DNA of 32,532 nucleotides from Bacteroidales bacterium (GTDB lineage Bacteria; Bacteroidota; Bacteroidia; Bacteroidales; VadinHA17), in NCBI GenBank assembly GCA_020201035.1, contig JAIVHO010000044.1, forward strand, positions 1 through 32,532. Direction: 5' to 3'. This document shows positions 23,880 through 32,532 of this stretch, piece by piece. The position numbers were made by a program, and so were the translations under genes. The notes below the pieces were generated by a model that was not told the DNA's origin, made no database searches, and saw only the letters and a list, made by a program, of their open reading frames with translations. How positions within the stretch are numbered: position 1 is the stretch's first letter; each line of letters begins with the position of its first letter.

Positions 23880-25679
23880 ATGCAAAAAGTCAATGATTTC
23901 CTGGTCGGGCTCGATGGATATATCGGGGGTCACCCATGGTTCGTTTTCCTGCTTCTTGGCACCGGTATTTTCTTCACTTTCTATCTCGGATTTCCTCAGA
24001 TAAGATACTTCAGGCATGCCATCAGAATTGTCAGTGGGAAGTACGATCATCATCTGGATGTTGGCGATACCAGCCACTTCCAGGCTCTGACAACCGCACT
24101 TTCAGGGACAGTAGGAACAGGAAACATTGCAGGAGTTGCCCTTGCCATACACCTTGGGGGTCCGGCCGCACTCTTCTGGATGCTTGTAACAGCCATGATA
24201 GGTATGTGTACCAAGTTTGTTGAGGTAACCATCTCGCACAAATACAGGGATATACTTGAAGATGGCACTGTTTCGGGCGGACCGATGTACTATATGCGCA
24301 AGAAGCTGAATTTCACCACCAAAAAGGGAACGGTTATTAAGGCCGGTGTTATTATGGGAGGATTTTTTGCAGTAGCAACGGTACTGAGTTCATTCGGTAC
24401 CGGCAGTCTGCCTCAGATTAACTCCATCTCCAACTCTGTCTTTTCCACTTTCGGCATAAACCATATTTTTACAGGTTTTGTTCTGGCCATTCTTCTGGGT
24501 ATGGTTATTATCGGTGGGATTAAAAGGATTGCTGCGGTAACATCCACTCTGGTACCGGCAATGGCACTGATATATCTGATAGGAGCCCTGGCTGTTATTC
24601 TTTACAACTACGACCAGATTCTTCCTGCCCTCGGTTCGATATTCGGGGATGCCTTTACAGGTACCGCCGCCACAGGAGGTTTCCTTGGGGCATCACTCTC
24701 CTGGGCAATAAACAGGGGTGTAAACAGGGGACTTTTCTCCAACGAGGCAGGTCAGGGTTCAGCTCCTATTGCCCACTCGGCAGCCAAGGCCCCCGAGCCT
24801 GTTTCTGAAGGAATGGTTGCAATTCTTGAGCCTTTTATTGATACAATTATCATATGCACACTTACCGGACTGGTACTGCTCTCATCAGGTGTATGGAATG
24901 AAAAACATGTAAATCAGTTCCAGGAGACAGATATGTCATTTGTGGTAGGAAGCTATGATGACAGTGAGGAAGCAGACAGAATTGTACTTGCACAACACCT
25001 TAGTAATAAAAAGGATTCGCCCAGCCTTGATCTCTATAACGGCACACTAACCGTTGAAAACGGTGAACTGCTGAATGAAAACCTTACTCTGCTGCATGCT
25101 GAGTCTGTAGCCGAGGATTTTATCTTTAAATATGCAAACCAGCCCTACAGTGGCGAGATTCCGATAGTGAACGGAAGGATGGCTTTCAGCGATGAGGACA
25201 AACCCACGGCTCAGGAGAGAGTTACTGCACTCTTTAAAAAGAGTGAGGCTAACCGGGTTGTAATAGAGGGTAAATCCCTTATGCACAGTGCACCGCTTAC
25301 AGCTATAGCCTTTACAAGAGGATTCTTTGGTCAGTGGGGACAGTATATTGTATCCATAGGCCTGCTGCTGTTTGCATTTTCAACAGCAATCTCCTGGTCC
25401 TACTACGGAGACAGGGCACTTACCTATCTGGTAGGACAGCAGTACGTGGTTTATTACCGTATTTTCTACGTAATAGCCTTCTTTATTGCCTCCTTTACCG
25501 ATACCACTATTATATGGTCACTCTCCTATATAACAATAGCGCTGATGACCATTCCAAACCTGGTTGGATTACTTATACTGCGCAAGGACATAAAAGGTGT
25601 AATCAAACAGTACTGGATTGACTTCTCAAACGATCATCCATATGAGAAGATAGGGAAGAAACTCAGAGGAAAGCTCTAA
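23880..25679 (+). CDS. AGCS family sodium:amino acid symporter with extra soluble insertion
   Basis: I prefer ATG 23880 (599 aa) to the in-frame TTG 23847. The protein has the AGCS (alanine/glycine:cation symporter) layout with about ten membrane segments. Typical motifs are [66 protein letters not shown] (both read in parts) and [22 protein letters not shown]. Family members are usually about 450-500 aa. The surplus is an insertion of roughly 120 residues (about 343-465) between two membrane segments, hydrophilic and partly beta-like ([14 protein letters not shown]). It imports alanine, glycine or related amino acids with Na+. It is transcribed away from the psr operon and ends at a bidirectional terminator. 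Confidence 0.93.
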   Translation: MQKVNDFLVGLDGYIGGHPWFVFLLLGTGIFFTFYLGFPQIRYFRHAIRIVSGKYDHHLDVGDTSHFQALTTALSGTVGTGNIAGVALAIHLGGPAALFWMLVTAMIGMCTKFVEVTISHKYRDILEDGTVSGGPMYYMRKKLNFTTKKGTVIKAGVIMGGFFAVATVLSSFGTGSLPQINSISNSVFSTFGINHIFTGFVLAILLGMVIIGGIKRIAAVTSTLVPAMALIYLIGALAVILYNYDQILPALGSIFGDAFTGTAATGGFLGASLSWAINRGVNRGLFSNEAGQGSAPIAHSAAKAPEPVSEGMVAILEPFIDTIIICTLTGLVLLSSGVWNEKHVNQFQETDMSFVVGSYDDSEEADRIVLAQHLSNKKDSPSLDLYNGTLTVENGELLNENLTLLHAESVAEDFIFKYANQPYSGEIPIVNGRMAFSDEDKPTAQERVTALFKKSEANRVVIEGKSLMHSAPLTAIAFTRGFFGQWGQYIVSIGLLLFAFSTAISWSYYGDRALTYLVGQQYVVYYRIFYVIAFFIASFTDTTIIWSLSYITIALMTIPNLVGLLILRKDIKGVIKQYWIDFSNDHPYEKIGKKLRGKL

Positions 25680-25698
25680 CAGGAAATTACTTTATCAG

Positions 25699-25728
25699 AA
25701 AACCCGGAGTATTATGCTCCGGGTTTTT
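25699..25728. terminator. Bidirectional terminator between AGCS gene and rlmD
   Basis: AAAACCCGGAG (25699-25709), 7-base loop, CTCCGGGTTTTT (25717-25728). The perfect stem has A-run and T-run on the two sides, so it can end transcription from both converging genes. Confidence 0.92.
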
Positions 25729-25732
25729 GTTT

Positions 25733-27136
25733 TTACCGCCTTTCCAGCAGAGCAACGCATTCAACATGGTGAGTCTGCGGAAACATGTCAACAGGCTGTA
25801 CCCTGGTTACCCTGTAGCGGTCGCTCAGCAGTGCTATATCCCTGGCCTGTGTGGCCGGATTACAGCTTACATAGACAATCCGGTCGGGAGAAGCCTCAGC
25901 TATCGCCATTGTAACCTTCTCATGCATTCCGGCTCTTGGGGGATCAGTAATTATCACATGGGGAGCACCGTTAGTCCGGATAAAATCACCGTTTAATATA
26001 TCCTTAATATCCCCCGAAAAGAAAATAGTGTTTTTGAGATCATTGAGTCCGGAATTAACAACTGCATCGTCAATAGCCTCACTGACATACTCAATGCCGA
26101 TAACCTTTTCCGCAGCCTGAGCAACAAAATTTGCAATGGTGCCGGTGCCGGTATAGAGATCATAGACAACCTCATGCCCCGTAAGTGCGGCAAAACTCCT
26201 GGCAACCTTATAGAGCTCATATGCCTGAAGGGTATTGGTCTGGTAGAACGACTTCGGCCCCACCCTGAACCGGAGGCCCTCCATCTCCTCAATAATATGA
26301 TCCCTACCTTTATAACTGATAATCTCCCTGTCGGAAATGGAGTCATTCGGCTTATCATTAACAGTGTACATAAGGGAAGTTATCTGCGGAAACCTCTCCG
26401 CTATATAACTCATTATCAACTCTCTGAGATCAGGATCGTCGGCATAAAAGGAGAATATAACCATTAGCTCCCCTGTTGAGGCAGTACGGATAATCAGGTT
26501 TCGCAGAAATCCCTGATGGTTCACCAGATCAAAAAAGGGAATTTCACGGGCAATTGCAAAATCACGTACCTCGTTCCGTATCTCATTGGAGAGCGGGTTC
26601 TGCAGGTAGCAATGTTCAATATCCAGCACCTTGTCGAACCGACCCGGTACATGAAAACCGAGGGCATTCATCTGATCGAAAGTGCGACCCGACTCCACCT
26701 CACTTTTTGTGAGCCACCTCTTGTTTGAAAATGTAAATTCCAGCTTATTTCTGTAATAAAACTCATTTGCCGAGCTTATAATCGGGTCAACCGCCGGAAA
26801 CTCAAATCCGCCTATCCTCCTGAAGTTATCCTCCACCTGCTGCTGTTTAAACTCAAGCTGTCTGCTGTATGGCAGATGCTGCCACTTGCAGCCGCCACAC
26901 TCGCCAAAATGGCTGCAGCGGGCCTCCTGCCTCATATCAGAATACTTGTGCACACGGGTTACGAAACCCTCCATAAACTTCTTCCGCTTGCGGGTCACCT
27001 GAATATCCACTATATCACCCGGTACCATCATTGGCACAAATACTACCATATCATTTACCCTGCCCAGGGCCTTGCCCTCGGAACCAACGGCGGTAATCTC
27101 AACCTTCTCAAGCAACGGCTTTTTACTTCTGCCCAT
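25733..27136 (-). CDS. rlmD: 23S rRNA (uracil-C5)-methyltransferase, RlmD/RumA type
   Basis: The 467-aa protein has a TRAM RNA-binding domain (about 1-65: VEITAVGSEGKALGRVNDMVVFVP). Iron-sulfur ligands follow at Cys74, Cys80 and Cys83 (CSHFGECGGCKW), with a fourth in EHCYLQNP near residue 170. The SAM-binding core has VVYDLYTGTGTIANFVA, the ITDPPRAGMHEKV motif and the YVSCNPATQARDIALL motif with the nucleophilic Cys. It methylates C5 of a uracil in 23S rRNA (U1939 in E. coli). Bacteroidota often carry several members of this group, so the exact site could be U747 or U1939; the iron-sulfur motif and length favour RlmD. It converges on the AGCS gene, sharing one terminator. Confidence 0.93.
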   Translation of the reverse strand: MGRSKKPLLEKVEITAVGSEGKALGRVNDMVVFVPMMVPGDIVDIQVTRKRKKFMEGFVTRVHKYSDMRQEARCSHFGECGGCKWQHLPYSRQLEFKQQQVEDNFRRIGGFEFPAVDPIISSANEFYYRNKLEFTFSNKRWLTKSEVESGRTFDQMNALGFHVPGRFDKVLDIEHCYLQNPLSNEIRNEVRDFAIAREIPFFDLVNHQGFLRNLIIRTASTGELMVIFSFYADDPDLRELIMSYIAERFPQITSLMYTVNDKPNDSISDREIISYKGRDHIIEEMEGLRFRVGPKSFYQTNTLQAYELYKVARSFAALTGHEVVYDLYTGTGTIANFVAQAAEKVIGIEYVSEAIDDAVVNSGLNDLKNTIFFSGDIKDILNGDFIRTNGAPHVIITDPPRAGMHEKVTMAIAEASPDRIVYVSCNPATQARDIALLSDRYRVTRVQPVDMFPQTHHVECVALLERR

Positions 27137-27403
27137 AATATTTTATTTTTCAACTATTTAACAACGGGTTCCTCTTGCCCGAAAGCGCTCACGATCCACT
27201 CTTTCCTCATGGTTAAATCAGATTATTCCAATGGCAAAAGTAACAATAATGAGTTTAGAATATCAGATTTCTGCAGAGTGTACCTGCATAACTTTTCGCC
27301 GGCTTGTTGGTGGTATCAAGGTCCCCTGGTAACGATAAGGGCAAGCCGGTTGCCACAGTTCTGAAAAATGAACCATCAGCACTATCTGAAAATATTCGGT
27401 TTT
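27137..27403. other. Intergenic region after the His-rich OMP gene, with inverted repeats
   Basis: This 267-bp region precedes rlmD. CCGGCTTG (27299-27306) and CAAGCCGG (27342-27349) are perfect arms 35 bases apart. I see no gene. The stretch may hold the rlmD promoter, but no TAnnTTTG box was found on the minus strand. Confidence 0.4.
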
Positions 27404-27408
27404 TCAGA
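27385..27408. terminator. Hairpin at the stop of the His-rich OMP gene
   Basis: TCTGAAAA (27385-27392), 8-base loop, TTTTCAGA (27401-27408), overlapping the TGA of the gene above. The stem is A/T-rich and no separate U-run follows, so termination is only a guess. Confidence 0.4.
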
Positions 27409-27907
27409 AAACATACCCTGTATGGATACCTGCCGACAGGTGAGCATGTGAACCGGAGATATTTATTCCGGCTGAGGGACCGATATGGATACGTTTTGTA
27501 AGCTCAAATTCAAGGGACACCTCAAAGTGATTTGACAGATAAAACTCCCTGCTGCCCTTCTCCCCTCCTGCTGTTATTCCCGGACTATAAAGTAATCTGA
27601 GGTGATCAGTTGGTGTCCATGAGATTACCGGTCCGGCCGTAACATGTTTCTCAGCTCCTGCAACATACTCGGCTCCTGCACCTACACTCAAAGTATGGTC
27701 CAGCCAGCCTGTATCAAACAGGAGATGACCGTGGACACCCCAGGTGTATTCATTTTCTGCAGGCTCAAGGATAACTGACGGTATAAGTGCAAACTCACGA
27801 TGATGGGTGTGATCATGACCATGCTGAGCCGTGAGGTTCATATTGCCGGAAAACAGAAAAATGGTTAAAAATATTATATATTTTTGAGGGAAGTCTGGAT
27901 GGTTCAT
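27404..27907 (-). CDS. Small exported beta-barrel-like protein with His-rich N-terminus
   Basis: Starting at ATG 27907 (167 aa; an alternative ATG at 27919 is 4 codons longer) gives a signal peptide (KYIIFLTIFLFSGNMNLTAQ). Mature residues HGHDHTHH follow. The rest alternates short amphipathic strands (HLLFDTGWLDHTLSVGAGAEYV, read in parts; HVTAGPVISWTPTDHLRLLYSP; FEVSLEFELTKRIHIGPSAGI) and ends in the aromatic GYVF expected of outer-membrane barrels. I infer a roughly 6-8-strand barrel. The His cluster could bind Zn, Cu or Ni; no metal transporter gene is next to it. I do not recognise the family. It has its own promoter. Confidence 0.7.
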   Translation of the reverse strand: MNHPDFPQKYIIFLTIFLFSGNMNLTAQHGHDHTHHREFALIPSVILEPAENEYTWGVHGHLLFDTGWLDHTLSVGAGAEYVAGAEKHVTAGPVISWTPTDHLRLLYSPGITAGGEKGSREFYLSNHFEVSLEFELTKRIHIGPSAGINISGSHAHLSAGIHTGYVF

Positions 27908-27967
27908 TTGATATGGCATATAATGGTTACTGTATGTAAGAAAAACAGTAAAAAGGAAATAATGTTC

Positions 27968-27997
27968 CAAAGATACTGGAAGGCACACCTGGTCAAC
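27968..27997 (-). promoter_or_regulatory. Promoter of the His-rich OMP gene
   Basis: Minus strand: GTTG (27997-27994), 18 bases, TATCTTTG (27975-27968), a perfect -7 box. The ATG at 27907 lies about 60 bases downstream. Confidence 0.5.
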
Positions 27998-28124
27998 CTT
28001 ATGAAGAGACCAAAAAAACTGATACTCATCCACGATACTTCTTTAAGACTCAACTAACCCGGATACTGACTAACAAAATCATACACGAGCAATCAAGCGA
28101 AGCCACAAATAAAAAGTCAAACAG

Positions 28125-29717
28125 ATGAAAAAGTTGAATTCCCTGATTAAAGATTTGGCCCTGGTACTGTTGGCAATAGCGATCCCGGGGATAAATTCCT
28201 GTTCAAACGGGGAAACTGTCAGCAACGGAACCGGAAGTGACATCTCCCTGGAGTATACAATATCAGTTACCGATTCTTCTTCAGACGTTTACCATATTGA
28301 GCTGGACTGCGGAGGCATCAGGGAAGATACAATTAGCTTCATGTTGCCCCGCTGGATGCCCGGGTACTACCAGATAATGGACTATGCCGAAGGAGTTGCC
28401 GGTTTCTCGGCAAGAGACAGGAATGGGCATGAACTTGAAGTCATAACCCCTGATCACAGCACCTGGCAGGTTATTGCCGGCAAGGGTAAGCGAATAAGGG
28501 TAAATTATGATGTTACGGCAGGAAGAAGGTTTGTGGCAAATAATTTTCTGGATTCAACGCATGCATATATTGTTCCGGCTGCCACTTTTATGTATGCTGA
28601 CGGCTATACTGAATCTCCTGTTTCCCTGAAGGTGATTGTGAGATCAGGGTGGCATGATATTGCAACAGGCCTTGATTCAGTTCCCGGAATGTCAGATGAA
28701 TTTACAGCACCTGATTTTGACATTCTTTATGACTCCCCGCTGCTTATAGGCAATCTGGAACAGCTCCCCTCGTTTTATGTCGACGGTATTGAGCACCGTT
28801 TTACAGCTTATAAACCGGGCGACTTTAACAGGGATAACTTTATTTCGGGCCTTAAAAGTGTTGTTGAGGCTGCTGTTGGAATAATAGGAGAGATTCCATA
28901 TGAAAGGTACACCTTTATTGGCATTGGTCCGGGAGCAGGAGGAATAGAGCACCTGAACAATACAACTATAAGCTTTGACGGCAGCAGGCTGGATAACAGG
29001 AACTCCTACAACGGCATGATGAGCTTTCTGGCCCATGAATATTTCCACCACTACAATGTAAAGAGGATACGGCCATTTGAGCTGGGGCCATTTGACTACA
29101 GCAGGGAGAACCGGACCAACCTGTTATGGGTAGCGGAGGGATTGACTGTTTACTTTGATCACCTGATTATACGAAGGGCCGGAATAATAGATGAAGATGA
29201 GCTGCTGGCAAAGTTCAGTACCAAAATTGAAGCAACGGAAAACAGTCCTGGCCGTAAGCTCCAGTCGCTTATTCAGGCCAGCTACAGTACCTGGAGCGAT
29301 GGTCCGTTCGGCAATCAGGGGCCCAATGCAGGGAGATCAATATCAGTATATGAGAAAGGTCCGGTAGCCGGACTGATTCTCGATCTGACGATTCGCAATG
29401 CAACTGCAAACAAAAAATCACTGGATGATGTTATGAGGCTCCTTTACCACAGGTATTACAAATACCTTGACCGCGGGTTTACCGATGCCGAGTTTCAGCA
29501 GGCCTGCGAGTCTGTGGCAGGGATCCCGTTGACCAGTGAGTTTGAATATGTGAGTACTACCGGTTATATTGACTATAACAGGTACCTTAAATACGCCGGA
29601 CTTAATCTCATACTTGAAAAAGATCCGGTAAACGGCAGAATAAGAGCCACCATATCAAGGGAAGAAGAGATTACTCCTCTGCAGGAGGAGATACTGCAAT
29701 CGTGGCAGGGGGTGTAG
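28125..29717 (+). CDS. M61-family peptidase lipoprotein, no C-terminal PDZ domain
   Basis: The 530-aa protein has a lipoprotein signal (ALVLLAIAIPGINSC, Cys at residue 26). The N-terminal beta domain of M61 enzymes is recognisable by LEYTISVTDSSSDVYHIEL and the MLPRWMPGYYQIMDYAEG strand. The catalytic domain contains GGIEHLNNT, HEYFH at residues 304-308 (FLAHEYFHHYNVKRIRP) and Glu338 in WVAEGLTVYF as third zinc ligand. Characterised M61 glycyl aminopeptidases usually carry a PDZ domain in the last 100 residues. Here the protein ends after a short YLKYAGL/TISREEE segment, so the PDZ part seems missing or reduced. It is anchored outside the inner membrane and probably cleaves peptides with N-terminal Gly or Ala. 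Confidence 0.9.
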   Translation: MKKLNSLIKDLALVLLAIAIPGINSCSNGETVSNGTGSDISLEYTISVTDSSSDVYHIELDCGGIREDTISFMLPRWMPGYYQIMDYAEGVAGFSARDRNGHELEVITPDHSTWQVIAGKGKRIRVNYDVTAGRRFVANNFLDSTHAYIVPAATFMYADGYTESPVSLKVIVRSGWHDIATGLDSVPGMSDEFTAPDFDILYDSPLLIGNLEQLPSFYVDGIEHRFTAYKPGDFNRDNFISGLKSVVEAAVGIIGEIPYERYTFIGIGPGAGGIEHLNNTTISFDGSRLDNRNSYNGMMSFLAHEYFHHYNVKRIRPFELGPFDYSRENRTNLLWVAEGLTVYFDHLIIRRAGIIDEDELLAKFSTKIEATENSPGRKLQSLIQASYSTWSDGPFGNQGPNAGRSISVYEKGPVAGLILDLTIRNATANKKSLDDVMRLLYHRYYKYLDRGFTDAEFQQACESVAGIPLTSEFEYVSTTGYIDYNRYLKYAGLNLILEKDPVNGRIRATISREEEITPLQEEILQSWQGV

Positions 29718-30012
29718 AGGGGTAGGTGGAAAGCAAGCTTTCTGTGAACAGGCCCATATGATTCCACCGGAATTACCGGCATTGCCGGTATTCCAACCAT
29801 ACTTTCCATGTAATCAGGTTTTTCACCTGCAATGCCGGTAATCCCGGGAGGGGGAGCTTCAAAGCATCTGCAGAAAACGCCTTACGGCGATTTTTTATTG
29901 GGCATTCCTGTCACTATATCTTATTCATTTTGTTTCGTTGTAAAAGGACCACCTACTGGATGCGCTTTTCTTATGGATAAGACTATGGCGGCAGGATTTT
30001 ATCATTTTTTAT
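29718..30012. other. Intergenic region with mutually exclusive inverted repeats and a candidate terminator
   Basis: TACCGGC-ATT-GCCGGTA (29774-29790) is a perfect local hairpin. Its left half (29769-29785) also pairs at 16 of 17 bases with 29829-29845, 43 bases away. CGCC-TTAC-GGCG followed by ATTTTTT (29878-29896) would be a weak terminator. A 62-codon ORF (29832-30020) runs through it but shows no recognisable features. Confidence 0.5.
29878..29896 (+). terminator. Candidate short terminator downstream of the M61 gene
   Basis: CGCC/GGCG stem of 4 bp, loop TTAC, then A and six T. The stem is short, so confidence is low. Confidence 0.35.
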
Positions 30013-30276
30013 ATGATTGATCCTGAAAAATATTTGAGGGAATTAGCGAAGCATGTTGATTCCGAAAGTATCCTTGTAATATATCCTACTGGACATCTTG
30101 TAAGAGTTTATTGTCCATTTTCTGTAATAGTTGTGATTGAAGTCGGTGAATTAAAACTTGGAAACATCTATTTTGTGGAAGCTGTCAAGGTTTCAAGAGA
30201 CCTGAAAGATGTGTATTTAATATTTGGAAAAGGGTACTTAATCAATTCATTTATGTTGAATTATATTATTCAATAA
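30013..30276 (+). CDS. Small protein of unknown function, 87 aa
   Basis: The ORF opens MIDPEKYLRELAKHVDSES and has several strands (ILVIYPTGHLVRVYCPF, GELKLGNIYFVEAVKVS, DVYLIFGKGYLINSFML), giving a compact alpha/beta or all-beta fold. No signal peptide. Its base composition is more AT-rich than the genes before 29.7 kb. I do not recognise the family; the start could be a few codons off. Confidence 0.5.
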   Translation: MIDPEKYLRELAKHVDSESILVIYPTGHLVRVYCPFSVIVVIEVGELKLGNIYFVEAVKVSRDLKDVYLIFGKGYLINSFMLNYIIQ

Positions 30277-30343
30277 TTGCATAATAGTTCGTAACTTAAA
30301 ATAATTATACCAACCTTAATCTTGAATTTAAAAATTTATAGAG

Positions 30344-30469
30344 ATGAGAGTAGCAGTATTATTAATATTCTATTTGAGTTTTTCTTTACAAAGTCAACCA
30401 CAAACAGTAAAAAAATATCAGTTTGTAGAGCTTTACAAAGAGGGAATTCCAACTGAAATCAAAAACTAA
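30344..30469 (+). CDS. Very small exported peptide (41 aa), possibly truncated gene start
   Basis: ATG 30344 opens MRVAVLLIFYLSFSLQSQ, a convincing signal peptide, followed by a short charged stretch and TAA at 30467. A -7-like TAATCTTG lies shortly upstream. The stop falls 26 bp before the apparent breakpoint of the permease frame, so this may be the 5' remnant of a longer secreted protein. Confidence 0.4.
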   Translation: MRVAVLLIFYLSFSLQSQPQTVKKYQFVELYKEGIPTEIKN

Positions 30470-30495
30470 AATCTTATTGAAAGACGGAGAGATGA

Positions 30496-32532
30496 GTAAT
30501 ACTCTTCCTGCGTTACGATACCGTTGTGGGTAATGCAGGCTTATGGGGAGCATTGCTTGTTTTGTTGATAGCAAAGGGGTTTACAACAATTACAACCTTC
30601 TCGTTATCATCAATAGCCACCAATATGAAGGTTAAAGGCGGAGGTCCATATTACCTTATAAGCCGAAGTTTGGGAGTGGAATTTGGTGGAGTGATTGCCC
30701 TGTTTTTTTATATCGCGTTGGCGTTATCCATTTCTATGTATGTAATTGGCTTTACTGAAGCGATATTCTTTACAATTCCTGAATTGAACTTATCGTTTAA
30801 ATTGGTTGCAACCCTAACCAATATTGTCGTATTTACTTTTGTTTACATTGGAGCCGGTTGGACCATCAGAGTACAATACTTTATTTTGGCAGTCGTTCTT
30901 GCTGCAATAGGTTCGTATATATATGGTGCATGGGGACATGCATCTGTTGAAATTCTTAATGAAAACCTACAACCAAAATGGACAGATGGCCATTCAATCA
31001 TAACCATTTTTGCATTATTTTTTCCTGCTGTAACCGGTATCATGGCAGGGGTTAATATGTCAGGTGATCTTAAAAATCCTTCCCGTTCTATTCCGCTTGG
31101 AACAATTTTCGCCATAGGTTTCACTTTTTTGATATATGCAGGCATAGCCGTTTTAATGGCTGCCAGTAGTACACATTCAAATCTGGTTGGCAAGGTGATG
31201 GTGATGCAGGAAATGGCCTGGTTTGGCCCCCTGGTTTATGCCGGCGTAATTGCCGCAACCTTATCATCGGCCTTAGGCAGCATGATGGGCGCTCCCCGAA
31301 TCCTGCAGGCATTTGCAAAGGATAATATATTTAAAAGGCTAAAGTATTTTGCACTGGGAAGCGGCACATCGAACGAACCCCGCAGAGCGATTATAATTAC
31401 TTTTCTTCTTTCTCAATCGGGTGTTCTTTTAGGTGACCTGGATAGCGTGGCACCAATTATTACCATGTTCTTTATTTTAACTTATGGCACCATCAATTTG
31501 GCCAGCTTTTACGAGATTATCTCAGCAAATCCCAATTTTAGACCTACTTTTAGGTTTAATCACTGGTCAATTTCGCTATTGGGAGCCCTCGGCAGCCTTG
31601 TCATCATGTTTTTAATCAATTGGATCTGGGCATCCATTGCCATAATTGTGGCAACAATACTGTTTTTGGGTATAAAACGCGCGCAATTGATAGTGCAATG
31701 GGGCGATGTGCTTAGCGGTTATGCCTACCATAAAGCGCGCAATGCCTTGTTAAAGCTGGAGGGGGAGAACTACCATCCAAAAAACTGGAGACCCTCCATC
31801 CTGACTCTTAGCGGACTTGCAGGAAGCAGAATGCATTTGGTTAAATATGCAAATTTTCTTTCATCAGGGCGGGGTCTTGTATCGCTGGCACATATCATAG
31901 AAGGTGATTTGGAGTCTCTTAGCAAGCGCCGTATTGAGGGAGAAAAGTTATTACGAGGTTTTATCCGCGAAGAAAAGCTGAAAGCTTTTCCCGTAGTAGT
32001 GGTTGACGACAATTTTGCCGATGGGCTAAAAGCGATACTACAATGCCATGGAATTGGTGGGCTAAGACCAAATATACTATTGCTTGGATGGAGTGATGAC
32101 CCGGAGAAAAGAGAATCTTTCTCAACCATAATAAGCCTTACAAAAAAAATGGAGCGGAGCTGTTTGATTTTAAACTGCAGGCAGAAGGAAAGTTGGGAGC
32201 ACCCCGTAGGCGCCATTAATATTTGGTGGACCGACTCAAAGAATGGCGCGATGATGCTGCTACTGGCATACCTCTTAAAAGGTAACCGTGAATGGCGCGA
32301 CAACCCATTAAGGATACTACGCCCCGTTGCTCAAAAGGCCGATGTGGAAAATGTAGAGCAGGAGATGAGGGAGATTCTGCAAGGTGGACGGATAGAGGCT
32401 GAAATTGTCGTTATACCCACTGATAGACCATTGGATGCCATAAAGCATGCCATGTCTCCCTCTGCACTGCTCTTTGCAGGGTTTGAACCTGCTGATGAAG
32501 ATCCAAAGGGCGTTATGCTTCCTTTTATGGAA
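30496..32532 (+). pseudogene. SLC12-like APC permease (Na-K-Cl cotransporter type), 5' end missing, runs off the window
   Basis: An uninterrupted frame of 679 codons runs from just after TGA 30493-30495 to the last base. It opens VILFLRYDTVVGNAGLWGAL, matching the middle of membrane segment 1 of the bacterial SLC12-type APC permeases. Further signatures are ATNMKVKGGGPYYLISRSLG, FPAVTGIMAGVNMSGDLKNP, ATLSSALGSMMGAPRILQAF, NLASFYEIISANPNFRPTF and GDVLSGYAYHKARNALLKL, then the soluble C-terminal domain. The first 20-40 residues and half of segment 1, which forms the ion/substrate site in this fold, are absent. Internal starts exist (GTG 30526, ATG 30634) but would remove even more. So it is a decayed, rearranged or misassembled copy. 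Upstream DNA in all frames lacks the expected N-terminus. The 3' end lies beyond the window. Confidence 0.75.

Noticed and set aside
27299-27349. Possible riboswitch before rlmD
   Set aside because: Perfect 8-bp arms exist, but the inner sequence does not match any aptamer core I know, and an RNA methyltransferase is not a usual riboswitch target.
26876-27364. A 162-codon + strand ORF opposite rlmD
   Set aside because: It is mostly antisense to the strongly supported rlmD N-terminus and continues into a structured intergenic region; the protein has no plausible domain.
29832-30020. A 62-codon ORF overlapping the start of the 87-aa gene
   Set aside because: It begins inside an inverted repeat, runs through a candidate terminator, and has no recognisable composition or motif. 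The overlap with the next ATG could be chance.

Overview
The window looks like chromosomal DNA of a Bacteroidota species, probably an anaerobic or facultative member of the Bacteroidales/Marinilabiliales side. The support is the presence of the mainly Bacteroidota families DUF3127 and DUF4954, several Cys-anchored lipoproteins, few clear Shine-Dalgarno sites, and recurrent promoters of the Bacteroidota type (TTTx, 19 bases, TAnnTTTG), which I could place upstream of dcp, purL, the M1 peptidase and the molybdopterin enzyme. The genus cannot be read from the sequence.

Layout. Bases 1-2311 (+): the 3' part of mnmD (tRNA wobble methyltransferase), an FKBP-type lipoprotein isomerase, a cyclophilin and a DUF3127 OB-fold protein with an SSB-like acidic tail. 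Bases 2331-7397 (-): glmS, preceded 5 bp upstream by a DUF4954 left-handed beta-helix protein, and a PAS/LuxR-type regulator. Bases 7743-13573 (+): the M3 peptidase dcp and the long single-chain purL. Bases 13609-17235 (-): a small lipoprotein, a polytopic membrane protein and an exported M1 metallopeptidase.

Bases 17423-23253 (-) hold the most interesting locus: a Tat-exported PsrA/PhsA-type molybdopterin oxidoreductase, its four-cluster ferredoxin, an NrfD/PsrC membrane subunit, two half-size YeeE/YedE sulfur transporters, and an exported rhodanese-fold protein. The rhodanese has Ser where the catalytic Cys should be. Its only Cys is its very last residue, on an Ala/Pro/Lys-rich tail ending GGC. 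The coding sequence for that tail is duplicated out of frame just past the stop. I infer a periplasmic sulfane-sulfur system: a respiratory polysulfide/thiosulfate reductase, a sulfur channel pair, and a swinging-arm sulfur carrier.

Bases 23254-23879 separate this locus from a divergent AGCS amino acid symporter. The gap carries an 11-unit degenerate tandem array with a strict 34-bp period, plus dyads over the psrA-type promoter. The symporter is followed by a bidirectional terminator and rlmD (-), a small His-rich outer-membrane-like protein (-) and an M61-type peptidase lipoprotein (+).

From about 29.7 kb to the end the DNA becomes more AT-rich and disordered. It holds inverted repeats, two small unrecognised genes, and a long SLC12-like cation-chloride/APC permease frame (30496 to the window end) whose 5' end is cut off inside the first membrane segment. 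This looks like a recombination or assembly junction. No rRNA, tRNA, insertion sequence or CRISPR array was found.
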